Positions 21,701 through 31,209 of a stretch of DNA of 64,000 bases are shown piece by piece (within the stretch, counting starts at the first letter, position 1; each line of letters begins with the position of its first letter). A program made the position numbers and the translations under genes. The notes beneath the pieces are model-generated. The model worked only from the letters and a program-made list of their open reading frames with translations, had not been told where the DNA came from and did not search any database. This stretch comes from Melastoma dodecandrum (taxonomy: Eukaryota; Streptophyta; Magnoliopsida; Myrtales; Melastomataceae), in assembly GCA_029817715.1 (NCBI GenBank), contig JARUPY010000089.1, positions 2,369,501 to 2,433,500 on the forward strand. Reading direction: 5' to 3'.

Positions 21701-23338
21701 GGTCAAGAAAAAGTAATTGGCTGTAAATGGGTGTTTAAGGTTAAACTGAAGAGTAATGGGGAGCTGGAGAGATGCAAAGCCCGGCTGGTGGCTAAAGGAT
21801 TTCATCAAACGGCTGGATTGGATTACAAGGAGACCTTTAGTCCGGTGGTTAAACATCAAACTATCAAGGTAGTCCTCTGTCTTGCTGTTTCTTTGGACTG
21901 GAAATTAACTCAGTTGGATGTCCATAATGCATTTCTGAATGGGGAGCTGGAAGAAACTGTCTACATGCATCAACCACCTGGCTGTGAACACCCCACTTAT
22001 CCTACTCATGTATGCAAATTAAAAAGGGCTTTATATGGGTTGAAACAAAGCCCCCGAGCGTGGTACATGAAGTTGAGTGGCTGTTTATTGCAGTGGGGAT
22101 ATTCTAATTCTCAGTCTGATGCTTCTCTGTTCTTTAGACACTCTCCTGCTGGTATAGTCATTCTGCTCGTGTATGTAGATGACATAATAGTTACTGGGTC
22201 AGATCAGAGTGAGATTAGCAGCCTGTTACCTCGCTTAAATGCTCAGTTTGCTCTTAAAGATTTGGGAGAACTGAGTTATTTCCTTGGTTTTCAAGTCCTG
22301 CGACAAGGATCCCGTTTGCACTTATGCCAAGAAAAATACGTTAAAGACTTGCTTCACAAAGCAGGCATGGAGGATTGCAATCCAGTTCAGACTCCTCTGT
22401 CCTCCCTGGGAAGCTTGTCCAAATTTGATGGAGAACCTCTTGATGATCCCTCAGAATACAGAAGTCTTGTTGGTGCACTGCAGTACTGCACAAATACACG
22501 TCCTGATATTAGCTTTGCCGTGAATAAAGCTTGTCAATTCTTACAACAGCCAACTGGAGTTCATCTCAAAGCTGTTAAACGGATTCTCCGATATCTTAAA
22601 GGTACAATCTCGTTTGGCATAACATTTCTAGCGAACGACTCATTTAATGTTGCTTGTTTCACGGATGCGGACTGGGCAAGTTGTCCGGACGACCGAAAAA
22701 GCACTGGAGCCTACTGTACTTTTGTTGGCTCTAGTTTGATATCCTGGTCTTCGCAAAAGCAGCGAGTCGTATCACGTTCTAGTACAGAGGCTGAGTATAG
22801 AGCGTTGGCTAACGGAGTGGCTGAGGTTCTTTGGCTTCATAAGCTACTTACTGAACTCCAGGTACCTTTCCAAAAACCGTCTGTTTTGTATTGTGATAAT
22901 TTGAGTACCATACAGTTGGCTGCAAACCCAATCCTCCATGCTCGAACAAAGCATGTTGAGATTGATTATCACTTTGTTCGCGAGAAGATTCTTGATGGCA
23001 CTATAGTGGTTAATCATATAGCATCGGAAGATCAACTGGCTGATCCTCTTACAAAGTTCATTTCCAGTCACCGTTTTGTGTTGTTAAGAGATAAATTGAC
23101 AATTGGTGGTCGCAAGACAGTATCTGATGACACTGAACAGTGGCATCATGAAGTTTCTTATGAGGAGGAGGATATCAATACAAGTGACCAACAAGGTGAT
23201 TTGAGTGGGGATCATGCTGGCAGAATGAAGTATGTTATTCAACTGGAAGAAGAAGAGCAGAACTTAACAGGAGGTGACAAAGGGGACTTAACCAGTGGTG
23301 ATGGGGCTGCTGTTGACGGGAAGTGTTGGACCAAATGA
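18743..23338 (+). CDS. Copia gag-pol polyprotein, 1531 aa, uninterrupted
   Basis: Encodes everything needed to copy and insert the element, in Copia order. Gag comes first, with a zinc knuckle CQICYKIGHTAQTC (about 19738). Protease carries the LLDSGANHHVT active site (about 19950). Integrase has its HHCC start (HLRLGHPNKD to CQTCVTSK), the DDATRF and RSDWGGEY catalytic stretches. Reverse transcriptase begins [12 protein letters not shown] and has YVDDIIVTG (about 22172). RNase H includes TDADWASCPDDRKSTGAYC and SSTEAEYRAL. No stop or frameshift interrupts it. A tail of roughly 80 residues after RNase H, rich in Asp and Glu, is unusual, and the stop codon lies inside the 3' LTR (15 bp in). Autonomous activity is plausible but not shown by sequence. 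Confidence 0.96.
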   Translation: MAENVLNSPGSVSMQNPGSNATLIPAPIQIPPGFFSSTLKLEDGNYTLWKGQILAAIVAGGYEDFIYGSTQPPSQFLDNQMIEPNPAFKQWHRTDKSVMSFLFSSLTSEPLSQVVCCTSAHDVWESLRQRFESASTTRVINLRIQMQQARKEGKSMQQYLNIVKMYADQLSAIGEPVKYRDYLWNLLEGLPAEYDPVVTAIYSRAEQPAIEEVHQLLLNFDLRLEKRHIPDSVLPQVQYTLTSSGAGTPQSRLPSYQPRHYRPSFPASVTSTFPRPSSLQRPFRPPSSTPPQEFHTRPYFQNYPTSILGRPPPKPPHITAPRWETRPTMRPRCQICYKIGHTAQTCYHRMTPSYSPQTNFTSFQQPPSYMPEYHLCPYPDETQLPPHFSDTQYSNPDTSAWLLDSGANHHVTPHLSDLSAATSYNGGASVKIGNGKLLKIAHIGHSYLQSGSMSSPLHLKHVLHTPQLSQRLISVSQLCHDNNVFIEFHSNVFLVKDKSTNQIVMQGPTQNGLYQHLHHILPMSRQVQVLGPSSPSANVLTKSTEVDHFTWHLRLGHPNKDTLLRVIPTCTQTTTSVDMCQTCVTSKLHKQPFPISESRSSLPFELVHTDIWGHAPVVSVTGARYFILFIDDATRFTWFYLLHSKSQALTAFSQFHHMVKTQFQLPIKTIRSDWGGEYRTLHKYLLHHGILHQVSCPYTPQQNGRVERKNRHIVEVGLTLLQYSQTPLSFWPYAFHEAVSLINVLPSRVLQFKSPSEQLFKSAPDYSMLRVFGCQCFPLLRSFNSHKLQPRSSPCVFLGRSNFHKGYICYDIASHKVYISRDVKFFETVFPYKQPTSVPSLPSVSASGPSFILNPMLPVPVSIPPVASSSPRSLSSSSQDSMLPRTSTVPSLTAVLPPVEAESQINVHPMVTRSKAGIYKPRILVSTLTQPSLSTTISLPSLPSSSIPTEPTNLTEALAVPVWKEAINTELAALQRNETWDLVPFTGQEKVIGCKWVFKVKLKSNGELERCKARLVAKGFHQTAGLDYKETFSPVVKHQTIKVVLCLAVSLDWKLTQLDVHNAFLNGELEETVYMHQPPGCEHPTYPTHVCKLKRALYGLKQSPRAWYMKLSGCLLQWGYSNSQSDASLFFRHSPAGIVILLVYVDDIIVTGSDQSEISSLLPRLNAQFALKDLGELSYFLGFQVLRQGSRLHLCQEKYVKDLLHKAGMEDCNPVQTPLSSLGSLSKFDGEPLDDPSEYRSLVGALQYCTNTRPDISFAVNKACQFLQQPTGVHLKAVKRILRYLKGTISFGITFLANDSFNVACFTDADWASCPDDRKSTGAYCTFVGSSLISWSSQKQRVVSRSSTEAEYRALANGVAEVLWLHKLLTELQVPFQKPSVLYCDNLSTIQLAANPILHARTKHVEIDYHFVREKILDGTIVVNHIASEDQLADPLTKFISSHRFVLLRDKLTIGGRKTVSDDTEQWHHEVSYEEEDINTSDQQGDLSGDHAGRMKYVIQLEEEEQNLTGGDKGDLTSGDGAAVDGKCWTK

Positions 23339-23728
23339 AGAGTTGGCCAAAGCCCAGCCCATAAGAAGGATACTCAAAAGGCTTAAGGAAAGGAGTTGTT
23401 CGTGGTCCAATACTAAAGGATGTCAGAAGAGGGATGACAGAAGAGAACAAAATCTGTTTAACAAACAACTCCTTCGTACACCGTCACCTGGGAATATTGA
23501 GAGCTACAACAAATTACAGTTGTTGGGAATAACAAACTCCGTACTGCATGCTTATCCTATATATCGAAAGTGTGTAATGAGCTTTCAATTTTTAATGAGA
23601 ATGAATCAGTCCTTCTTCTTCTTCTTCCTCTTCTTCTTCTTCTTCTCCTCTACTTCTCTGCTTCTTTGCTTCATTCCTTCTTTGTCCTTCTGGTTTCCTG
23701 GACTGGTTCATTGACAGCAAATCCCACA
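23324..23728 (+). repeat. 3' LTR of the complete Copia element, 405 bp
   Basis: Begins TGTTGGACC, ends CCACA, and is followed by the target duplication AAAAG. It differs from the 5' LTR by one base change and one missing A near the right end. Confidence 0.95.
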
Positions 23729-23733
23729 AAAAG

Positions 23734-24970
23734 CTATATCTAGTTGGCATAACTAGATTGACTCCCCAGACAACCTTAAAATATACTATCAGCTAGGCAA
23801 CTACAAATATTTACAAACAAGTAGTGGGAGTTCCCAATCCAGTTGTTAACGAAGTAGTCGCTGGACGATCTTTTCTTACTGAAAGCATTTTCCCCAGAAC
23901 AGACGGCGGACGCAACCTTCAGTTGCATCCATGTCTCAAATCAACATGAAGAATTGAATTGTATGGGGGAAAACTTTAACAGCCTTCTAAACACCAAGCA
24001 AATAAATTGAATTCCCCTTTGGGAAACTATTTTCACTGCGAACAATCAAGTCAAGATAATACGCCAAGCATTAGTCACTCATGCTTTAGACAGCCCAACA
24101 AATTTCAAATTTCTTGAGTGATACAGCCAAGGAACCTTCCTTGGATACCTTTTGACATCTATGTCTTAAGTACCAACCAACCAACCAATCATGGATTGAT
24201 CCCTGTTGTATGTTCACATCAGTATTAGCAACAGCATCCCAGGGCATAAGCCGCTAGGATAAAGGAAGTACAACTTAACTATATCCAACGTTACCCCAAC
24301 AAGTTGCAACTAGTAGAAAAGAGGTTGTTTTCACCTTACATCGAAGATAAAGAAGCGTGATCTGAAGAGCCTTGAGATATACTAGTAGGTCCTAATCTAA
24401 TCAAAGTATCCATGTCAATTTTAATCACGTCTTATCTTCTCTGTGACCCGACGAATATAATTATAGAGACAGAAACTGATTTGGGTCCTTTGAAACGTTA
24501 TCAAGGCAGGATATCACAAGAGTAAATCTAATGAAGAAGCAACCATACCACTTTCCCATCGATTAGGTTTCAGTAGATAAATTCAACCGATTTTGGTTGG
24601 CAGCCGAGATACCTACTAAGCAACTTCAATCCTTTGAAATTTGTGCAACTAAATCACTCGGTGTATTCAGTGTTTCATATTACCAGAGCTGATCAAATCG
24701 CGAAGATGGAATCTCATGTCCAAAGGAGACAGATGTAGCCTCTTTTTCTATAGAGCACTGCAAGCAACATTTCTTTGTATTTCCTACTGCTCAACAAGGA
24801 AAGAAGCTCCTTCCTCTCCTGCTCAATATTAATACTAACACACCGGTCGGTAGTTAAGTCATACTATATTAATATATACCTAACACGCCGGTCGGATCCT
24901 TGACCCGTTTAGTTCGATCCGACCCGGATTCAGACAATCCCATGTCAACGTTGCCACTTTGCTGACTTTA
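23734..24970. other. Intergenic right flank of the Copia insertion
   Basis: No coding sequence recognised. Near 24840-24900 a short CGCCGGTCGG-type motif occurs twice around a TATATTAATATAT core. Confidence 0.45.
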
Positions 24971-25094
24971 GCCCGTTTGGTAAGAGCAAATAAGCTTCGT
25001 TTTCTGTTTTTGTCTTCATTAAAATTTTAAGAGGAAAGCAGTTTTTTGAATTTTCAATTTTCATTTGCTGTTTTTCTAGTTACCAAACAGGACC
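24971..25094. mobile_element. Candidate Tourist-like MITE, about 124 bp
   Basis: The left end GCCCGTTTGGTAA and the right end TTACCAAACAGGACC are imperfect inverted repeats of the GGnCCnGTTTGG type seen in PIF/Harbinger-derived MITEs. Both sides are flanked by TTA (24968-24970 and 25095-25097), the target duplication of that superfamily. The interior is short, AT-rich and non-coding. Ends this short could match by chance, so copy number in the genome is the deciding test. Confidence 0.5.
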
Positions 25095-25402
25095 TTATAG
25101 TCTTCAAGCTCGATATTTTAATTGTCGTCTAATCTCTTTCAAGTTAGCAGAAGTTTCAACGATGAGGTGCTTTGGGATGAATCTTTATGGCAGTGGCCTG
25201 TCTGCTTGCTGATAGAATATCTCGTCTGCTAAGAATTACAGCAGCTATATGTTGATCAGATGTCCCGTGCTCACGCAGAAACAATCAGACGCTTTGCCCG
25301 TAGCTTGCCATAGCTTTTAACTTAAGTCAGTTGCTGGTCATGCAGATTGTAATTGGAAAACCCACTTAAAGGCAAACTCGATCAAATTCCTGTAACTTGC
25401 AG

Positions 25403-25816
25403 ATGCTTTCTTCCAAGGACGTTAATTTTATCGGTTACACGTACAAGAACTTCGAAATCGTTGAGGATTACCAGGTCCCAGGCATTGGTATATCTCCAGA
25501 TCATCCCTCTATATTCCATCACTTGTCTCTTCTCTTTCTCCCTCACTTTGTAATGCAGCTGCTTCTTGATGATACGGCTTTTATCGACTCTGCACTTTGT
25601 ATGCTACGCTTGCTTATGCGCTCCCTTTGTTGCATTATAGCTTAACTGAAGAAAAAGAACATGACCAAAGAGGCCGTCCGTAAAGTCATTGTTTGGTATG
25701 AACACCCATGCTCCCTTGCTGAAAGCGAATGCCGCTTCATGAAGGCTGACAATCTGTGTTATTTCTGTAACTTGATAGTTACAGATGAAGACTCCGAGAT
25801 TTCGAGTACGAACTAG
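25403..25816 (+). pseudogene. Orphan C-terminal exons of an NDR-type AGC kinase
   Basis: Three exon-like pieces encode the tail of plant NDR kinases, which act in cell shape and division. The first (25403-25487) reads MLSSKDVNFIGYTYKNFEIV and ends at a GT donor after VPGIG; it contains the hydrophobic motif region FIGYTYKNF. The second (from 25641) corresponds to AELKKK..., but the Glu codon is TAA (GCT-TAA-CTG), and one base is shifted before KRPSVKSLF. The third (about 25792-25816) reads DEDSEISSTN then stop. No kinase domain is found upstream within 1.6 kb, where only a MITE-like element and the Copia element lie. It is a decayed fragment. Family call is from the conserved tail motif. Confidence 0.7.
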
Positions 25817-26217
25817 TTACAGCCTCCCAAGTTTGGTTAGTATCCACTCATCTCGGACTGACAAAGATTTCAAGCTTTTACACAAAACAGATCGTCTTGC
25901 AAGCCGCTGCAGATGGACTACCCAGCACACACTGAGAATGTGATTAAACAAATGAAATCTGGCAGTTGTTTATGACAACCTTACGGCATCGAAAAGGTTG
26001 TACTGATTATTACTAAAATGTTGAACGTAAAATATTTCTGCGAAATAAACGCATCCCACAGACAGGCTTTCAGTTCATTGGAACCATCCACGAGGGATCG
26101 CCCTATCTCGCACGACAATAGACATGACTGTACATGTGCCCCAACCCGGAGTTTATGTAGACCTTAACAATGGAATTGGAAGGGGAAATATCGCATTCCT
26201 CCTGTAAGGATGACATA

Positions 26218-28775
26218 TTATGAATCTTTAAGTGTAGCCAACCGCTTCTCGAGCTCGTCGACGCTGGAACTGCAGCAACAACAACAAAGGGGCTCATTCA
26301 ATGGAGGATTGAACAGTATAGAAGTGGATTTGGTTGTTAAAATACCTCCCAGCATCCACAGCCTGCTTTGTAGTAACTCTTCCTTTTGGAGCCGTCGATA
26401 ACTGCAGAAAAATCAGTTCCACCACTGGATATCTTCTCCCACAAGTAACAAGTAAAGTTGACTATTTTCCAAATTAAGCACTGACCTGCGATGCGACATC
26501 CACCCCGATTTCATCTAGCACCTGTAGGCAGAATCAAAAGGTACAAAAAAAAATCAAAGAATTGCGCAAACTCGTTGAGACCAGGGCCGAGATCATATCT
26601 ACGAAAGTTCAGATGGAGATCACCTCCACACAATAAACAGCTTCTATTTTAAAAAAGGTTCCTCCAAAATGGAAGGATTTGTTTTACCTGGTTTGTCAAC
26701 TCCTCAGTCTCATCTTCAGCTTCATCGTTGTCTAAGGCGCCATCTATGGCCTCCGCCATCATCTCAGTCTATAGTACAAGTACAAAAGATCAGGTGGTGG
26801 TGATGTTGCCAAAGCATGCAATGTAGCCTTAACAAACATTCTTACAGTCATATCCATTTGAGCCGACTGCTTTTGAAACTCCCTTATAACCTGTGCTTGC
26901 TTTGCCGGTGCCATTTGCTGCAGGAATGGCAAACTAATTACTAAACTTCTTTTACAGACAATGAAGAAAACGAAATATTGCGGTTAAGGGTCAAAACAAA
27001 CCTTATTCATTGCTTCCATAGCCTTACTGGCACCTTTCATGCCAATGGCGACTGAAGACTGAGCATGCATTGCCTATAAAAACCACAACATCAAAGTCAT
27101 GATGCAATCCAGAGAACAGCCTCTGGATAATATACCACACATGTAAAACAAATATGAAAAAATGCTTATCCTTCCCCATATGGATGGGTAGACCCTGGTT
27201 ATGAAGGATACTACTCCATGTCAAGCGACCTGCACAATTGTGCTACCTCACAGGTGGGTGTTCCTTATATGGAGATGGCTCCTAAATCCAATGCTTGTCA
27301 ACAACAGCAGCAGGCACTCGATTTGTCTACAAATAAGGAAGCTAAGGGTTAACAGAAATAAATGGAGATCCAACCTGCGTGTGAGTCGCAATGCCTCTCA
27401 TTTGAGCTCGACTTCCTTGTAAGTTTGCGATTTGTTGTCTGAGCCTAATCAGCTGCCTGGCTAATACTTTAGTTGCCATCTGTGGCACAAGAGCACAAGC
27501 CACTAAGAATTGTAAAAAAAAGAGAGGAAGAAAAGTAGTTTCAAGGCTTCTATAGTTAAGATCACCAAAATATCTGAAGTTAATGGGCTAATATACCTCA
27601 TTTCCTGTTTTGGCAGTTCTCTTTATCTCGGCAACAAGTTTTTTTTCCTGAAAAGGACGATGCAATGTAGTAATTTTTTTTTTGCCTTTTTGCTGTGCTA
27701 ATTGATGGGCAAGTGTAATTCCAGAAATCAACACGTACTTCCAATTGTAGAGATGCAATCTCCCTCTCTATACCTGTAAAATCATTTTAAACAGGAAAGG
27801 AAAGAACCCAGTAATGTAACAGTATCCGATATAGGCTACTGAATTCAGTGACACCAAATAACAAGTTCAACTGTTGAAGGATGAGTAATTAGCACTTCCA
27901 GGTAAACAAATTCCCAGATGAAGGTTAGAAAGCAAAAGAGAAATCCAATGTCATGGAGGGAAAACAACAAAGCCTCCGATGTGTCATCTAGTCACAAAAA
28001 ACTAATGTAATGCAAGAGATCAACAACCTCTTGTCTTAAAAGGTATCGTTATGGCTTCATGAGACCCAGAAACCAAAGAAAGGCCAAATGATCTTTGCAA
28101 GCCACTCAATGACCCTCTGATTGAACGTATGTACCAATGACCAATCAACAATCTCTTTAGGTTCATGTTCAATCACAAGCAAGTTTCTTCCGCACAACAG
28201 AAATCCTACATGCCGTCATCCCCCAAGATCCAAAACAAGACTAAGCATGCAGATACTTCCCATCACTCTTGCTTTGCTAAGTTTGATTAGTAACTGGCAG
28301 ACAATCTGCCCGGAAATTGAAGAAATGGGACCGAAGCAAGGAAAGGGCATCTTTGATCAGCAAAGAACAAACTTTCTTCCATGCAAACAAAACCTCAATG
28401 AAACCCACAAAACTCAATTTTGCACGTTTACCCGGTCAAAGAGAAATGCTAAAAACAACAATAACAAACAGATATCGAATCCCAAAACCCACCACACAAT
28501 CAGCACGACCACGAAATCAACCACGGCCAAGATTCATCGAAATAGGAGTTAAATTAAAAAAAAAAAAACAGGGCGATCACCTCTGGTGGCCTGGCTCATC
28601 TCCCGCTTGCTCTCCTGAAGAGCCTCTGCTTAAATCCACCCCCCCCCCCCCCCCCCCCAACCCAACCCACAAAAAAAAAATCGTCAGAAACCCCCCCGAA
28701 ATAAAAAACCCACGAAGCAAATCCAAGAAAGCTCGCACCTTTCGCCGTGGGTTTCTTAGCAAAGACGTTCTTCAT
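26218..28775 (-). CDS. VPS2.3: ESCRT-III subunit VPS2.3-like, 213 aa
   Basis: Charged multivesicular body protein that polymerises on endosomes to cut membrane necks during vacuolar sorting. Eleven exons with matching phases: 28775-28739, 28625-28581, 27773-27739, 27647-27597, 27479-27375, 27073-27002, 26917-26846, 26768-26688, 26521-26486, 26401-26346, 26269-26218. The Snf7 domain is complete: a basic start (MKNVFAKK), KREMSQATRGIEREIASLQL, LARQLIRLRQQIANLQGSRA, the long middle helices (KASKAMEAMNK-type to REFQKQSAQMDMT), the acidic DNDEAEDETEEL, and the terminal MIM1-like VDELEKRLATLKDS that recruits the VPS4 ATPase. Length equals Arabidopsis VPS2.2/VPS2.3; QATRGIEREIA and AMHAQSSVA favour VPS2.3. 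TATATATA lies about 175 bp upstream. A 2.7-kb non-coding gap separates it from the Copia insertion. Confidence 0.94.
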
Positions 28776-29635
28776 GTCTCCCCTCCTCCCCTCTTCCAGG
28801 AATTGAACCAATCCCTCGTCCAAGATCCCTTTCCCTCAGTCGGAAACTGGTGCTACCACAATCCAAGTGTGTTCTGTCGCGATGCGAGAGAGCTTGAGGT
28901 GTCCCCAGGAAGTTGCATCCTGAATTTCCGAGGGAAATCCTCCCTCGCTATATATATGTATTACCCGACAAATGATACTCTTTTTGGATGATCCTTAATT
29001 AAATATTGAAACTAATATGAGACAATCACAGTGATACGTTTAAAAGAGAAATGAGCCCACTTTGTAATTTGTAAATGAATATTTAGGGTTATTTATTTTA
29101 TCATATTTTATAGTGAAATTTCGTTTAACTTGTATATTTAACTTCGTATTTATCCTGATTCGATATTTTAATTAAATCGTTTAAATTGTATTTTTGACTT
29201 TGGGTTCAGAATTCTTTAGGCAATTCCAATTTTTATATTAATAGTATTTTATTATTTAAAAATGAAGTTAAAAGAAACTACTCTTTAGGCAAATCCTAAA
29301 TCCTAAGATTAGCCAGAGACTTGTCCTGGAATTTCGATCAACAAAAACTTTATGGTCGTTTTCTTTTCTTACACCTTCGGAAACCAAACTAAAAAAGAGA
29401 TATTGAAAACGGCTTCAACTTAAGAGAATTTCTTACAACAAACGATCCTCCTTTTCTTACAACAGAAGAGAGAATTCCCGCCCGAGACCTCGACCGCCCG
29501 CATCATGTTCCTCCAGTCCCCCTCGCCAGGATTCGCGGCGCAGTTCGCCCTCAGTTTCCACGGCGGAGCGAGCAGTCATTGATCGCTCTCGTTGAGGTGA
29601 CTCGATTGAAGACGAATGCCTGCACCCCTGAGGAG
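28776..29635. other. Intergenic between two divergent genes (VPS2.3 and RIC)
   Basis: Bidirectional promoter region of 860 bp. TATATATA around 28948-28958 suits the VPS2.3 gene. The middle (29000-29300) is AT-rich; the right part is the RIC leader. No coding sequence recognised. Confidence 0.55.
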
Positions 29636-30598
29636 ATGACGACCAAGATGAAAGGCCTCCTCAAAGGCCTCCGATACATTTCTCAGATTTTCGGTTCGTT
29701 ATTTATCTCCTGCATGAGGTAATTGTGATGGCAATGCCGTTGTCGATTAATGGTTGTTGCGCAGATAATGAGAAAGAACCCGAAATTGTGATCGGTAACC
29801 CAACCGACGTAAAGCACGTCGCGCACATTGGCTGGGAGGGTCCGTCTGTTACATCTCCTAGCTGGGTAAGGCCTAGAGCGAGCATTTCAACGCGGGAGTT
29901 CTCTATTTCCGTAGAGTGGTTTACAATCACGGCGGCTTTTGCAGATGACAGAGTTCAAGTCCTCACCACGCCATTCCGCCCCTCTGGATGCCATCAATAA
30001 AGACATATTCAAGGATGACCCTTCCAACCTCAACGCTTCCGAAGGTACGTAGCAAGACGTCATTGGAGATGCATCGCAATGAGATTCCTTTCCTGGCTAA
30101 CGATTGTTTCTTCTGCTAGGCTCGAGCCGGGGCGGGACACGAGCACGAAGTAACCAGAGTCCTCCCACTCGAGAATTGCCAGACATACCCAAATCCACAA
30201 GACGGAATTCCTCGAATGGGACATCCCATGATTCCCCAACAAAAGCAAAATCAGAAAGAATGAAGCCGCCTCGCAAATCATCGAAAGGAGGGAAGGGAGC
30301 ACATGATGGCACCAAGCACCACCCAGAGGACGGGACGGGGGAAGCTGATTCCCCAACAAGAAGGCAACTCGATGATGCAGCCAAGAAGTCAAAGAAGAAG
30401 AAGCCGAAGGATTCCGGTGGAGGTTCCACAAGGTCATCCTCAAGGTCAAAGACGAAAGCCTCTTCTTCCCCCCCACGCGAGGGAACCGATCTGCACCATT
30501 CTGAAGGAAGCTCAAGGAGAAGCAGGAAGGAAGATATCGAGGAAGAAGAGGAAGAGAAGCAGCTACAAGGCCTCGCGACGCCCGATCGACACATTTAG
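29636..30598 (+). CDS. ROP-interactive CRIB-motif protein (RIC), 245 aa
   Basis: Effector of plant Rho (ROP) GTPases, controlling actin, microtubules and polar growth at the plasma membrane. Four exons in phase: 29636-29693, 29765-29865, 29945-30044, 30120-30598. The N-terminus MTTKMKGLLKGLRYISQIF is the typical short basic/amphipathic RIC start. The CRIB motif (IGNPTDVKHVAHIGWEGPS, about residues 29-47) has every GTPase-contacting position: Pro, both His and Gly-Trp. SPSW and MTEFKS follow, as in RIC6/7/10-type members. The last exon is a long, low-complexity tail rich in Ser, Lys, Arg and Glu (KKSKKKKPKDSGGGSTRSSS, EEEEEE), longer than in small RICs. The stop lies only 188 bp before the left LTR of a Copia element, which may therefore supply or truncate the 3' UTR. 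Which RIC it is I cannot settle. Confidence 0.92.
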
Positions 30599-30786
30599 CT
30601 GCTAACATCCATCATTTTGCAGTCATGACTCCTAACCCCCTGTAGCCGTTCATAACTAGGTCTTCGATTTTTGGTAGAGGCTCGTAAAAGTTACTCCGGA
30701 TTCCGACGAGAAACAGGCCAAAACCTTCGTGCAGCAGCGACGACAACGACCGCGAAACGCTAGGGGTCGATGTTTTCTCTTCAAAT

Positions 30787-31154
30787 TGTTGGACTATTGA
30801 ACTAGCGGGCCAAGCCTGCACATATAGCAGCAGCCCCAGCATGTCAGCACATGTAGCAGCAGCCGGCCCAGCGGCAACTTATTAGCAAATAGATAAGATC
30901 GACTTACGGAGTATTTGTTGATTCGGTTAGTTGATTCCCTGAGTGGTTATAAGTACCACAATGTACAATGATGATCGATCACCACAAATAGAAATACAAT
31001 TCAGTGAATTTTATTTTGTCTGTCGTTTTCTTCTTCTTCTTTCCCTTCTTCTTTTTTGTTTTCTTTTCTTGGTCACCTCTAATTCTTGGTCTGGTGTCTG
31101 CTGCACTATCTTTTGTTGAATTTTATTCATTTCACAGCATTGCTTTGTTCTTCA
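30787..31154 (+). repeat. 5' LTR of the degenerate Copia element, 368 bp
   Basis: Starts TGTTGGACTATTG and ends TTCTTCA, just before the primer site. It contains GGTTATAAGTACC as a likely TATA region near 30945. Confidence 0.88.
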
Positions 31155-31166
31155 TGGTATCAGAGC
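31155..31166 (+). other. tRNA-iMet primer-binding site of the degenerate element
   Basis: TGGTATCAGAGC directly follows the 5' LTR, the same primer as the complete element. Confidence 0.88.
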
Positions 31167-31209
31167 GCCAAGTAGCTTAAATTGCTTGGTTGGCCTGGGA
31201 TACTTCAAT

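Larger units (their letters stand above)
18280..23728 (+). mobile_element. Complete Ty1/Copia LTR retrotransposon, 5.4 kb
   Basis: All structural marks are present. The LTRs begin TG and end CA (18280-18685 and 23324-23728). A primer-binding site TGGTATCAGAGC follows the 5' LTR directly. One open gag-pol frame fills the body, and GGGAAG lies just before the 3' LTR as a short polypurine tract. A 5-bp target duplication AAAAG flanks it (18275-18279 and 23729-23733). The LTRs appear identical by eye except for one substitution and one single-base indel near their right ends, so insertion was recent. A second, decayed element at 30787-34703 has a similar gag and integrase but clearly different LTRs. 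Confidence 0.97.

Noticed and set aside
28638..28660. Long C-run and similar homopolymers (12968, 13398, 42887, 47443)
   Set aside because: Simple homopolymers, prone to sequencing error; no further structure around them.
28317..28991. 224-codon plus-strand open frame
   Set aside because: It overlaps exons 1-2 and an intron of the well-supported VPS2.3 gene on the other strand and has low-complexity content.
30060..30608. Two long open frames antisense to the last RIC exon
   Set aside because: They mirror a low-complexity Ser/Lys/Glu-rich coding exon; no motif and no splice support.
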